Shown: piece after piece, positions 8,384 through 14,980 of the stretch | Layout of the letters: each line of letters opens with the position of its first letter | How positions within the stretch are numbered: the first letter of the stretch is position 1 | Assembly: GCA_016215705.1 (NCBI GenBank) | Contig: JACRIR010000159.1 | Span: 1-23,245, forward strand | From: Candidatus Poribacteria bacterium | Lineage (GTDB): Bacteria; Abyssobacteria; SURF-5 | Direction of reading: 5' to 3' | Length of the DNA: 23,245 bases | Translations under genes and position numbers: made by a program | The notes under the pieces: model-generated | Databases searched by the model: none | Told to the model about the DNA's origin: nothing | What the model saw: only the letters and a program-made list of their open reading frames with translations

Positions 8384-9615
8384 ATGGGCCGCGCAAGGAC
8401 TCGTATGACGTGATCGTGGTCGGAGGCGGAGTCTCCGGTTTGAGCGCGGCTGCGGCCCTCGAGCGCCTGGGGGTAGAAAGCGTCCTTGTGCTCGAACGAG
8501 AACAGGAATGCGGAGGCGCGCCCCGGCATATCGAGAGTCCCAACTTCGGACTCCGAGAGTTCCATCGACTAATGAGAGGGCCTGACTACGCGGCCGGAAT
8601 GCGGGCGCGGGTGCGAAGCGCGGAGGTGGTCACGGAGTTCAGTGTCACCAGGTTGCTGCCCGGCGGAAAGTTGGAGGGAGCAGGCACACGGGGCATGCGC
8701 GCGCTCGCGGCAAAACGAATTATTCTTGCCTCCGGCACGCGCGAGGCTAGCCGCCACAACCGTCTTGTCTCCGGCGCAAGACCATTCGGAGTTGTCACAT
8801 ATGGCGCGCTCCAACGATACTTATCTTTTGCCGGATTGAAGCCCTTCCGGCGCGCGGTGGTTGTAGGCACGGAATGGGTATCGCTCTCCACTCTTCAAAC
8901 GATGCGCAAGCACGGTCTGCGCCCGATCTGCATGATCGAAGAGCAGTCCCGGACCATCGCGCCGGAAATGATAATGCGAGTCATCGAGAGATTCTTCAAT
9001 GCGCCTGTTTATCGTGGCGCTCATCTGGAAAGGATTCTCGGCAACACCAAAGTTGAAGGAATCGAAATCGAACAAGGCGGACGGCTTCATGTTATCGAAT
9101 GCGACGGCGTTGTGTTCACGGGCAAGTTCATTCCCGAGGCACACCTTGTTCGGCTTGGCCAGATGGATTTCGATCAGGGCTCCAGCGGGCCAATCACGGA
9201 CCAGTGCCATCGACTCAGCGACCCGGCTTATTTTGCCTGCGGCAACGTGCTGCGGCCGGTCGAGGCCTCGTGGGTCTGCTCAAGGGAGGGAGAGCGTGTG
9301 GCTCGGCTTGTGCAAAGGAGTCTGGCGAGGGCTTTGCCAGCTTCGGGCGGATTTGTTCCCGTTCGCCTAAGCGATCCCATTCGTTTTGTTTGGCCACAGC
9401 GACTGGTTTTTCCGTACGAGCAGGAACAGTCCGGACTGTGCTTGAAAGTCTCATTTCGGCGGCCTGTGAGAGGAATGCTTCGCTTCGCAGCCGACGGCCA
9501 GGAAATATGGGCGAAGAACATCAGCGCCATGCCGGAGCAACTTGTCAAGGTGTTTCCCAAGAGAATGCCGTCGGCGTCAGTTGCTGATTTCGAATTGCGT
9601 TTTCATGAAGAGTAA
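8380..9615 (+). CDS. FAD/NAD(P)-dependent oxidoreductase, GlpB/HcnB-like partner
   Basis: This 411-residue flavoprotein has an N-terminal FAD motif VVGGGVSG (13-20), an ERE acidic end of the second strand, a second Rossmann-like segment AVVVGTEWVSLS (about 165-176) and a late GNV/FAD segment (FACGNVLRP). Its ATG overlaps the stop of the GlpA-like gene (ATGA), so the two products are probably made in equal amounts and form a complex that passes electrons from the dehydrogenase. Comparable operons pair a COG0579 dehydrogenase with a COG0446 oxidoreductase and a small DUF1667 protein. No DUF1667 gene is here. Instead this protein ends in an approximately 80-residue tail that looks beta-rich and has only one cysteine. 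Its electron acceptor is not evident. Confidence 0.78.
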   Translation: MNGPRKDSYDVIVVGGGVSGLSAAAALERLGVESVLVLEREQECGGAPRHIESPNFGLREFHRLMRGPDYAAGMRARVRSAEVVTEFSVTRLLPGGKLEGAGTRGMRALAAKRIILASGTREASRHNRLVSGARPFGVVTYGALQRYLSFAGLKPFRRAVVVGTEWVSLSTLQTMRKHGLRPICMIEEQSRTIAPEMIMRVIERFFNAPVYRGAHLERILGNTKVEGIEIEQGGRLHVIECDGVVFTGKFIPEAHLVRLGQMDFDQGSSGPITDQCHRLSDPAYFACGNVLRPVEASWVCSREGERVARLVQRSLARALPASGGFVPVRLSDPIRFVWPQRLVFPYEQEQSGLCLKVSFRRPVRGMLRFAADGQEIWAKNISAMPEQLVKVFPKRMPSASVADFELRFHEE

Positions 9616-9708
9616 ACCGAAGAGCGGGTTTTGCCACAGAGATCATCGGGAACACTTGGCACAGCAAACCCGAAAGGGCAATTCATAGTTACAAAGGCTG
9701 ATCAGGCC

Positions 9709-9734
9709 GTTGACTGTGGACTGTAGACTGTAGG
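9709..9734 (+). repeat. Heptad array, class A (GACTGTG/GACTGTA)
   Basis: Three successive heptads, GACTGTG, GACTGTA and GACTGTA, precede the kinase start codon by about 10 nt, on its sense strand. TAG occurs in the repeat cycle, so all frames are closed just before the ATG. The rest of the 9616-9744 gap shows no ribosome-binding site and no gene. Confidence 0.7.
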
Positions 9735-9744
9735 CGCTTCTCAC

Positions 9745-11226
9745 ATGAATCCAAAATCTGAAATCCAAAATTCAAAATCGGCCGGCCAGGTCGTTCTGGC
9801 CGTCGATCAGGGGACGACAAGAACAAAAAGCTTCATCTTGAATTCAGAAAGGGGCTTCAAGCGTGTAGCTTCCCTCGCGCATAAACAAATATATCCGAGA
9901 CCCGGCTGGGTAGAGCATGATCCGGCGGAACTGCTCGGCAATGTGATGAAGTGTCTCGCAAAAGCGCGAGGCGTTTCTGCCATGGGATTGGCAAATCAGG
10001 GAGAGACGGTGGTCGCGTGGGATTCAGGAACCGGCAGACCAATCTGCAATGCCATTGTTTGGCAAGATCAGCGAACTTATGATCTGATCAGACAACTCAA
10101 GGCCGACGGCGCAGAAGAGTTGACTCTGAGTCGCGCCGGGCTGCCGTTGGACCCATATTTCAGCGCCCCCAAACTGAAATGGATAATAGACAATATCACC
10201 GAAGCCCGAAGCCTGCTCAGGAAGAACCGGCTGCGAGTGGGCACGTCCGATTCCTTTTTCCTGGATCGCCTTGCCGGAGTATATGCGACGGACGTCACGA
10301 CAGCTTCGAGGACCAGCCTCATGAATCTGCGTTCGCTGGAGTGGGATGCTCAGCTCTGCGGTTTATTCGGAATTCCTCTCGAGATTCTGCCGGAGATTCG
10401 GCCCACAACCGGGGAGTTCGGCTCGGTAAGGACTGCCGGCGGCATGGCGCCTGTGACGGCAAGCGCAGTCGATCAGCAGGCGGCGCTGTTCGGCCACCAG
10501 TGTTTTGAACCCGGGCAGGTCAAGGTGACGTTTGGGACCGGCGCGTTCGCTTTGGCCAATGCGGGAAGCACGATTCACCGGAATCCGGACTCACGAATGA
10601 CAGCAACAGTGGCCTGGAAGCTAGGGGACAAAAGCCCAGTTTATGCCGTGGAGGGCGGCGTTTATAGCGCAGCATCGGCTGTTGACTGGATCAAGCAAGC
10701 CGGACTCATTTCAAGACTTAACGAACTCAATCGACTCGGAGGCGCGCCGGCCGCAGCCAGCAATACCTTCTTCGTCCCCGCGTTGTCGGGTCTGGCGTGC
10801 CCTCATTGGGACCGCACGGCCTCCGGGCTCTGGATTGGCTTGGGCCTTGGAACGACTAAGGAGGACCTCATCAAATCGGTTTTGGAGGGTGTGGCCTTTC
10901 GGACGTTTGAAGTTCTCTCATCTCTGTGGGATTTGGTTGGAGCATCCGAAATCGTCTCGATTGACGGAGGACTGACTAATAGCTCGTACTTTTGCCAGTT
11001 CCTCGCTAATGTGCTTGACAAGAACCTGAGAGTCCCGGGTACGGCGGACATGACTGCTGTTGGCACAGCGTATTTGGCCATGATCGGAGCCACAACAAGT
11101 GGCCGTCAAATCGAATTCCCTGACATTCACCTGCCGGAGACTGTCATCAGTCCGACACGCGATTTCAGTGTGCACTACGGTAAATTCCGGGATGCGGTCT
11201 CCCGCTCAAAGGGCTGGCGAACCTGA
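9745..11226 (+). CDS. glpK: Glycerol-kinase-like FGGY carbohydrate kinase
   Basis: This 493-residue FGGY kinase phosphorylates a polyol with ATP. Family marks include AVDQGTTRTKS (19-29, phosphate loop), GWVEHDP (54-60), AIVWQDQRT (103-111), LDPYFSAPKLKW (135-146), ASRTSLMN (187-194), VDQQAALFG (242-250) and GTGAFAL (264-270). It aligns by eye with GlpK and keeps Glu87, Trp106, Tyr138 and Asp243 of the glycerol pocket. The residue matching E. coli Arg83 is Gly86 (NQGET rather than NQRET), so another polyol is possible. The neighbouring GlpA-like dehydrogenase would oxidise the product. The N-terminal 12 residues are encoded by a class B heptad array, and no start lies between them and the fold. 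No clear Shine-Dalgarno sequence is seen. Confidence 0.85.
   Translation: MNPKSEIQNSKSAGQVVLAVDQGTTRTKSFILNSERGFKRVASLAHKQIYPRPGWVEHDPAELLGNVMKCLAKARGVSAMGLANQGETVVAWDSGTGRPICNAIVWQDQRTYDLIRQLKADGAEELTLSRAGLPLDPYFSAPKLKWIIDNITEARSLLRKNRLRVGTSDSFFLDRLAGVYATDVTTASRTSLMNLRSLEWDAQLCGLFGIPLEILPEIRPTTGEFGSVRTAGGMAPVTASAVDQQAALFGHQCFEPGQVKVTFGTGAFALANAGSTIHRNPDSRMTATVAWKLGDKSPVYAVEGGVYSAASAVDWIKQAGLISRLNELNRLGGAPAAASNTFFVPALSGLACPHWDRTASGLWIGLGLGTTKEDLIKSVLEGVAFRTFEVLSSLWDLVGASEIVSIDGGLTNSSYFCQFLANVLDKNLRVPGTADMTAVGTAYLAMIGATTSGRQIEFPDIHLPETVISPTRDFSVHYGKFRDAVSRSKGWRT
9748..9779 (+). repeat. Heptad array, class B, translated as the kinase N-terminus
   Basis: Four to five degenerate units (AATCCAA, AATCTGA, AATCCAA, AATTCAA, AATC) begin directly after the ATG and encode NPKSEIQNSKS. 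The array has no stop in any frame. The same peptide style appears at the start of the ECF ATPase. Confidence 0.85.
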
Positions 11227-11257
11227 TTCCAAAGGTAGCTGCTCGCTTCCTGCGCCG

Positions 11258-11294
11258 CCATGACTTTGGCATTGTTGTGAAGATCCGGTCATGG
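11258..11294. terminator. Possible bidirectional terminator between convergent genes
   Basis: CCATGAC (11258-11264) and GTCATGG (11288-11294) form a 7-bp inverted repeat in the 73-nt gap between the convergent kinase and ecfT genes. No T-run is obvious on either side, so this is only a candidate. Confidence 0.2.
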
Positions 11295-11299
11295 TCTCG

Positions 11300-12046
11300 C
11301 TATGATGCGATGTAGAGACTCACGCCAAGTAGCACTGCGGTCAACGCAAGAGCTATCCAATCGCGTAGTCGCATCTTGAGTTGGATGTAGAAGGTGCGGG
11401 ATTTGCCGGCGGCGAAGCCGCGAGCTTCGAGCGCCAGTGCCATGAGGTTGGCGTTGCGGATAGAGACAAGGAAGATGGGAGTCATGAGGGGGACATAACT
11501 TTTCATTCGTTTCCAGAGCCCACCTGTGTCGAGCTCAAGGCCACGGCTTTTTTGGGCTTCGACGACGGTGGAGCCGGTCTGCGCAAAAGTGGGGACGAGC
11601 CTGAGAGCAGTCGAGAAGGCAAAACACATCACGTATGGCGCGCCCATTTTCACCAGGCCGATGGTAATTTCCTCGTTTCGCGTCGTTGCCAGAAAGACCA
11701 TTCCCGCAAGAAGGATCGCATCGATCTTGATGGCGGTCAGCACGCCAAATACGAGCGATTCCCGCCGAATGAACATCCACAGAATCTCGCCGCCGCGTGG
11801 GATGATTCCCCAGACAAGAATGGTGAAGACCGTGATTATCACGAGGAAGTTGCGCATGCGCGCAATGACCGGCCACGCGCGGCCAAGGCTGGCGTAGATA
11901 ATGACAAGGGTGACGGCGGCGAACGCATGCGGCAGAGTTGAGGGTGCGAGGGCGATGACAAATGTGGCCATTAGTATGAGAATCTTGGTGCGCGGGTCGA
12001 GGCGATGAATAATGGTATTCTTGGATTCGTATAAGTATGGGTTCAT
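11300..12046 (-). CDS. ecfT: ECF transporter transmembrane coupling protein (EcfT)
   Basis: This 248-residue membrane protein of the EcfT/CbiQ family links the S component to the ATPases. Hydrophobic spans lie at about 22-55, 65-82, 98-120, 137-152 and 228-247. The two coupling-helix motifs appear as AQKSRGLE (164-171) and LEARGF (206-211), corresponding to the conserved Ala-Arg-Gly signatures that insert into the ATPase grooves. The ATG (12044-12046) lies within a class A heptad array, 38 nt after the ATPase stop, and has no Shine-Dalgarno sequence, so translation may depend on coupling with the upstream gene. The sequence does not tell whether it serves one dedicated S component or several. 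Confidence 0.9.
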   Translation of the reverse strand: MNPYLYESKNTIIHRLDPRTKILILMATFVIALAPSTLPHAFAAVTLVIIYASLGRAWPVIARMRNFLVIITVFTILVWGIIPRGGEILWMFIRRESLVFGVLTAIKIDAILLAGMVFLATTRNEEITIGLVKMGAPYVMCFAFSTALRLVPTFAQTGSTVVEAQKSRGLELDTGGLWKRMKSYVPLMTPIFLVSIRNANLMALALEARGFAAGKSRTFYIQLKMRLRDWIALALTAVLLGVSLYIAS

Positions 12047-12107
12047 GGTTTATGGTTCAGAGTTTAGGGTTTAGAGTTCATGGTTCATGGTTTATGGTTT
12101 ATGGTTT
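12042..12107 (-). repeat. Heptad array, class A (AACCATA/AACCATG)
   Basis: About nine tandem heptads on the minus strand (AACCATA, AACCATG, AACTCTA, AACCCTA, AACTCTG and similar) fill the ATPase-ecfT junction. The array supplies the TGA stop of the ATPase (12085-12087), which sits in an ATGA overlap, and the ATG of ecfT (12044-12046). It is the clearest array in the window. Confidence 0.85.
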
Positions 12108-13815
12108 TCTGTGTACATTGGAGGAATTCCTCGACGGACAGGATTGTTGTTCCTAATTCGTTGCTGAAGCGGACGATTTGAGGAGCAATTATGTCGGCCT
12201 TTGAGAGCATGTCTTCGCGTGCGAAGATTCCGCGCGTCGGCCCGTCAGCGACGATTCTGCCCTCGCTCATAAGGATCGTCCGGTGCGCGTACCCGGCGGC
12301 GATCCAGATGCAATGGGTTATCATGATGATGGTATGGCCGCTCTCGTTCAAGCGCTTCACAAGGGACATCATACTTCTTAGTTCGCCGTAGTCCAGGCCG
12401 GTAGTCGGTTCATCGAGCACAATCGCGCCGGGCCTAGTGGCGAGAACAGACGCAACGGCCACTTTCTGGCGCAGTCCCTTGGTGAGTGTAAACGGGTCTT
12501 CGGAACGCCGCTCCCACAGGCCGACGGTCTCGAGCGCATCGCGCGCCTGCGCTTGTGCCCGCTTCTCCCCTACTCCGAGCATCTTCGGGCCAAACAAGAC
12601 CTCCGCTTGAATCGTCTCCTCGAATATCTGGTGATCCGGATTCTGAAACACGTAACCGATGCGCCGGCCGAGTTCGGTGGCCGACATTCGAGCTGTGCTT
12701 GTTCCTTCGACGCGAACCTCTCCCCGTGTGGGCTTAAGGAGGCCGTTCAGATGTTTTGCGAGCGTGGTCTTCCCGCTTCCGTTCTGTCCCAGGATCGTCA
12801 CAAACTCTCCATCTCGAATCTGCAGACTGACTCCGCGAAGGGCCGACATATCCGGGCCGTACGAAAAGTGGGCGTCATCGACTTCTATCAATGGACGCCC
12901 GTAGCAGCGGGCTTTCTCTGCGTCGGACTCATCGAGCTTCTTGCGCGCATTCGGCAGCAATTGAAAGGAATTATTCTGCCATGCCTTCTTCGCCTCTTCA
13001 ATGCTCAGAGGAAGCTCATTCCCGCCCAGTTTCTCGAACAGATCGGTCAGTTGGAGAGGCATGATGCGGCATTCCTCAAGCCGACGGGTGTTTCGCAGTA
13101 TTTCGCTTGGAGGGCCGTCGGCGGCTATCCGGCCGTCATGCATGAGGACAACGCGGTCGGCCGAGAGCGCCTCTTCGGTTTCGTGTTCGATAACTATAAG
13201 GGTCTGTTTGCGTTGCTCGAGCAGTTGGCGCGTGAGGTTGAAGATTCGGCGCTTGTTCTTTGGGTCGAGGTCGGTCGTGGGCTCATCGAAACACAGGATC
13301 GGCGGCTCGAGCGACAGGACGGACGCAATTGCGAGCAGTTGTTTTTGCCCACCGGATAGCGTAGCGGGCTGTCTCCCCCTAAGGTTAGTCAGTCCCGTCA
13401 ACTCGAGCGCACGCCGAATCCTGTCTTTGATTTCGTCAATCGGGAGGCCGAGGTTCTCGGGGCCGAATGCGACCTCGAGCTCAACCTCGGTCGAAAACAG
13501 TTGTGATTCGAAATCCTGGAACACTAGCCCGATGTGCGAGAATAAGCTCCTCACGCCTTGCCGGCGCGTGTCCATACCGTTGATCCGGACGGCGCCATCG
13601 AGAGTTCCCTTTACCATGTGCGGAATGAGGCCATTAAGAGTGAAACAAAGCGTGGATTTGCCGGCCTCGTTCGGCCCCATTATGACGACAAGGTCCCCCT
13701 CACGAATCTTCAGGCTCACGCCGCGAAGGGCATTATCCGAAGCGGCGCGATAGCGGAAAATGAGGGAATCTATTTCTATGATTTCGGATTTTGGATTTTG
13801 GATTTCGGATTCCAA
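12085..13815 (-). CDS. Fused double ATPase of an ECF importer (EcfA-EcfA')
   Basis: This 576-residue protein has two ABC ATPase domains in tandem, where most ECF systems use two separate subunits. Domain 1 has Walker A GPNEAGKST (47-55), Q-loop Gln100, LSGGQ (153-157), Walker B CFDEPTTDLD (175-184) and His211. Domain 2 has Walker A GQNGSGKTT (343-351), Q-loop Gln391, the unusual signature LTKGLRQ (444-450), Walker B LDEPTTGLD (467-475) and His501. It powers vitamin or metal uptake with EcfT and the S component encoded on either side. The start is a TTG at 13815 after AAAAGG; the first residues (ESEIQNPKSE) come from a class B heptad array. No other start lies before the ATPase fold. Confidence 0.9.
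   Translation of the reverse strand: MESEIQNPKSEIIEIDSLIFRYRAASDNALRGVSLKIREGDLVVIMGPNEAGKSTLCFTLNGLIPHMVKGTLDGAVRINGMDTRRQGVRSLFSHIGLVFQDFESQLFSTEVELEVAFGPENLGLPIDEIKDRIRRALELTGLTNLRGRQPATLSGGQKQLLAIASVLSLEPPILCFDEPTTDLDPKNKRRIFNLTRQLLEQRKQTLIVIEHETEEALSADRVVLMHDGRIAADGPPSEILRNTRRLEECRIMPLQLTDLFEKLGGNELPLSIEEAKKAWQNNSFQLLPNARKKLDESDAEKARCYGRPLIEVDDAHFSYGPDMSALRGVSLQIRDGEFVTILGQNGSGKTTLAKHLNGLLKPTRGEVRVEGTSTARMSATELGRRIGYVFQNPDHQIFEETIQAEVLFGPKMLGVGEKRAQAQARDALETVGLWERRSEDPFTLTKGLRQKVAVASVLATRPGAIVLDEPTTGLDYGELRSMMSLVKRLNESGHTIIMITHCIWIAAGYAHRTILMSEGRIVADGPTRGIFAREDMLSKADIIAPQIVRFSNELGTTILSVEEFLQCTQKTINHKP
13780..13814 (-). repeat. Heptad array, class B, translated as the ECF ATPase N-terminus
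   Basis: On the minus strand the units read AATCCGA, AATCCAA, AATCCAA, AATCCGA and AATCATA right after the TTG start. They encode a peptide almost matching the kinase N-terminus. The remaining gap to the S-component gene (13816-13933) shows no gene. Confidence 0.85.
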
Positions 13816-13933
13816 CGAAAACCTTTTTTGCTAAAACAATGAGCGCCGAGAAAAAAGAATTTGGCTCACGAATCATGCGAACATCTTTGAATAGTACGAG
13901 TAAGGACTTCCTCCTTGACCACGGATTACGTAT

Positions 13934-14704
13934 TCACGCCAGCAGACATCCGATTATCAAGATGATAATGAATGGTGTTACGCCGAGTACAACGGACGGC
14001 GTGGTTGCGCCGGTGCCGATCTTGAAGAGCATGGTTTGGGCGAGCCCCGCTGAGAGCGCGACGCCTGCGACGAATCCTCCGAGAACTCCGAGCCAGATGA
14101 GTGCGGCGCCTATTCTTGGGCTGAGGCCGCGAGGCCGATCCTTCTCGTCCATGATCGCAAACCAGACGAGGTCCCATCGGTTCAAGCGCTTGTACAGAAG
14201 CCCCATCAGCATGATTCCAAGCACGACGCAGGCGAGAGAGTTGTTGACAGCGATTATCGGCCCAATAGCTGCAAACGGGAGTATTCTGACGAGTTCCAGC
14301 CACCACGCAATCAGCTCCGCGCATGCGAGGCTACTGAGGATTGCAGCAAGGATGAAGTTAAGCGCTTTCTTCTTTGAGTCGATCGCGAGGTCTTCCGGCG
14401 AACTCGCAATGCCCATGCTTCCCCAGACTTTGTAGCCGACGAGACCATAGAAGAAATTGCCGAAGAATCCGCCGACAGTCCCAATGCCGAACGTGCCGAA
14501 GAAATCACCGATGACGTTTCCGAAAGCTGCTCCCCATGCGCCAGCCGGACTGAACAGCAGGCCAAACACAACGGGGATGACCGCGCCGGGCCGGAATTCG
14601 GTGAAGCCCGGAACAATCGGGATACCTTTCAGCGGAATCACCAGAGCGGCGTAAAAGGCAGCGGTTACAGCCGCAAGAACGACCATCTTGGTGTATTTCC
14701 ACAT
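13934..14704 (-). CDS. ECF transporter substrate-binding (S) component
   Basis: This polytopic membrane protein has 256 residues from the ATG at 14704, which has a good GAAGGAAG site. A TTG start at 14722 would add six residues but would overlap that site. Hydrophobic spans fall at about 7-29, 38-56, 57-74, 80-94, 112-160, 205-226 and 236-256. The segment FRPGAVIPVVFGLLFSPAG followed by AFGNVIGDFFG (about 61-70) is characteristic of QueT-like and related S components. It is longer than the common 170-200 residues, mainly in the C-terminal half. Gene order S, AA, T on one strand gives a complete importer. The substrate is unknown: no riboswitch was recognised in the leader and no biosynthetic neighbour points to a vitamin. 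Confidence 0.8.
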   Translation of the reverse strand: MWKYTKMVVLAAVTAAFYAALVIPLKGIPIVPGFTEFRPGAVIPVVFGLLFSPAGAWGAAFGNVIGDFFGTFGIGTVGGFFGNFFYGLVGYKVWGSMGIASSPEDLAIDSKKKALNFILAAILSSLACAELIAWWLELVRILPFAAIGPIIAVNNSLACVVLGIMLMGLLYKRLNRWDLVWFAIMDEKDRPRGLSPRIGAALIWLGVLGGFVAGVALSAGLAQTMLFKIGTGATTPSVVLGVTPFIIILIIGCLLA

Positions 14705-14753
14705 TGTGAAAACTTCCTTCAAGAACTCACCCGCCTTTCACGAGCCACTATGC

Positions 14754-14826
14754 GCGGTCTACGGTTTGCGGTCCACAGTTCACGGTCCACAGTTCACGGT
14801 CTACGGTTTGCGGTTTGCGGCTGTCG
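14754..14826 (-). repeat. Heptad array, class A (AACCGTA/AACTGTG/AACCGCA)
   Basis: About ten heptads lie upstream of the S-component gene. On the minus strand they read AACCGCA, AACCGTA, GACCGTG, AACTGTG and similar, in the sense of that gene. They would form part of its 5' leader if transcription starts at the palindrome next to them. Confidence 0.8.
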
Positions 14827-14827
14827 A

Positions 14828-14850
14828 TGTTATGAGTGCGTATCATAACA
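14828..14850 (-). promoter_or_regulatory. Palindrome overlapping an extended -10 upstream of the ECF operon
   Basis: TGTTATGA and its exact reverse complement TCATAACA are separated by seven bases. On the minus strand one arm plus its neighbour reads TGTTATGAT, an extended -10 (TGnTATGAT, -10 at 14842-14847). No good -35 is visible. A repressor bound to the palindrome would block this promoter, so it may be the operator that controls the importer. The rest of 14705-14980 holds a heptad array and otherwise nothing recognised. Confidence 0.35.
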
Positions 14851-14980
14851 GATTCTCAGGAAATCAAATGAAAGCAGTGGACAGAAACCTAATAATTGAG
14901 TACGGCTGGGCGCTCTACAGAAAACAATATATATTGACTGCCGAAAGTCTGTCAAATCAGGGCGGGATGGAATCCGGCGG

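Noticed and set aside
11381-11941. 186-codon + strand reading frame opposite ecfT
   Set aside because: It is rich in charged residues, lacks a ribosome-binding site and lies wholly antisense to a well-supported EcfT gene.
12553-13359. 268-codon + strand frame opposite the ECF ATPase
   Set aside because: It is a shadow of the ATPase coding sequence; all ABC motifs are on the other strand.
5081-14826. Heptad arrays as CRISPR or satellite arrays
   Set aside because: The period is only 7 nt, with no spacers, no cas genes, and dispersal over many junctions.
14705-14850. Vitamin riboswitch in the leader of the ECF operon
   Set aside because: The leader is occupied by a heptad array; I could not find a thiamine, cobalamin, FMN or preQ1 core by eye.
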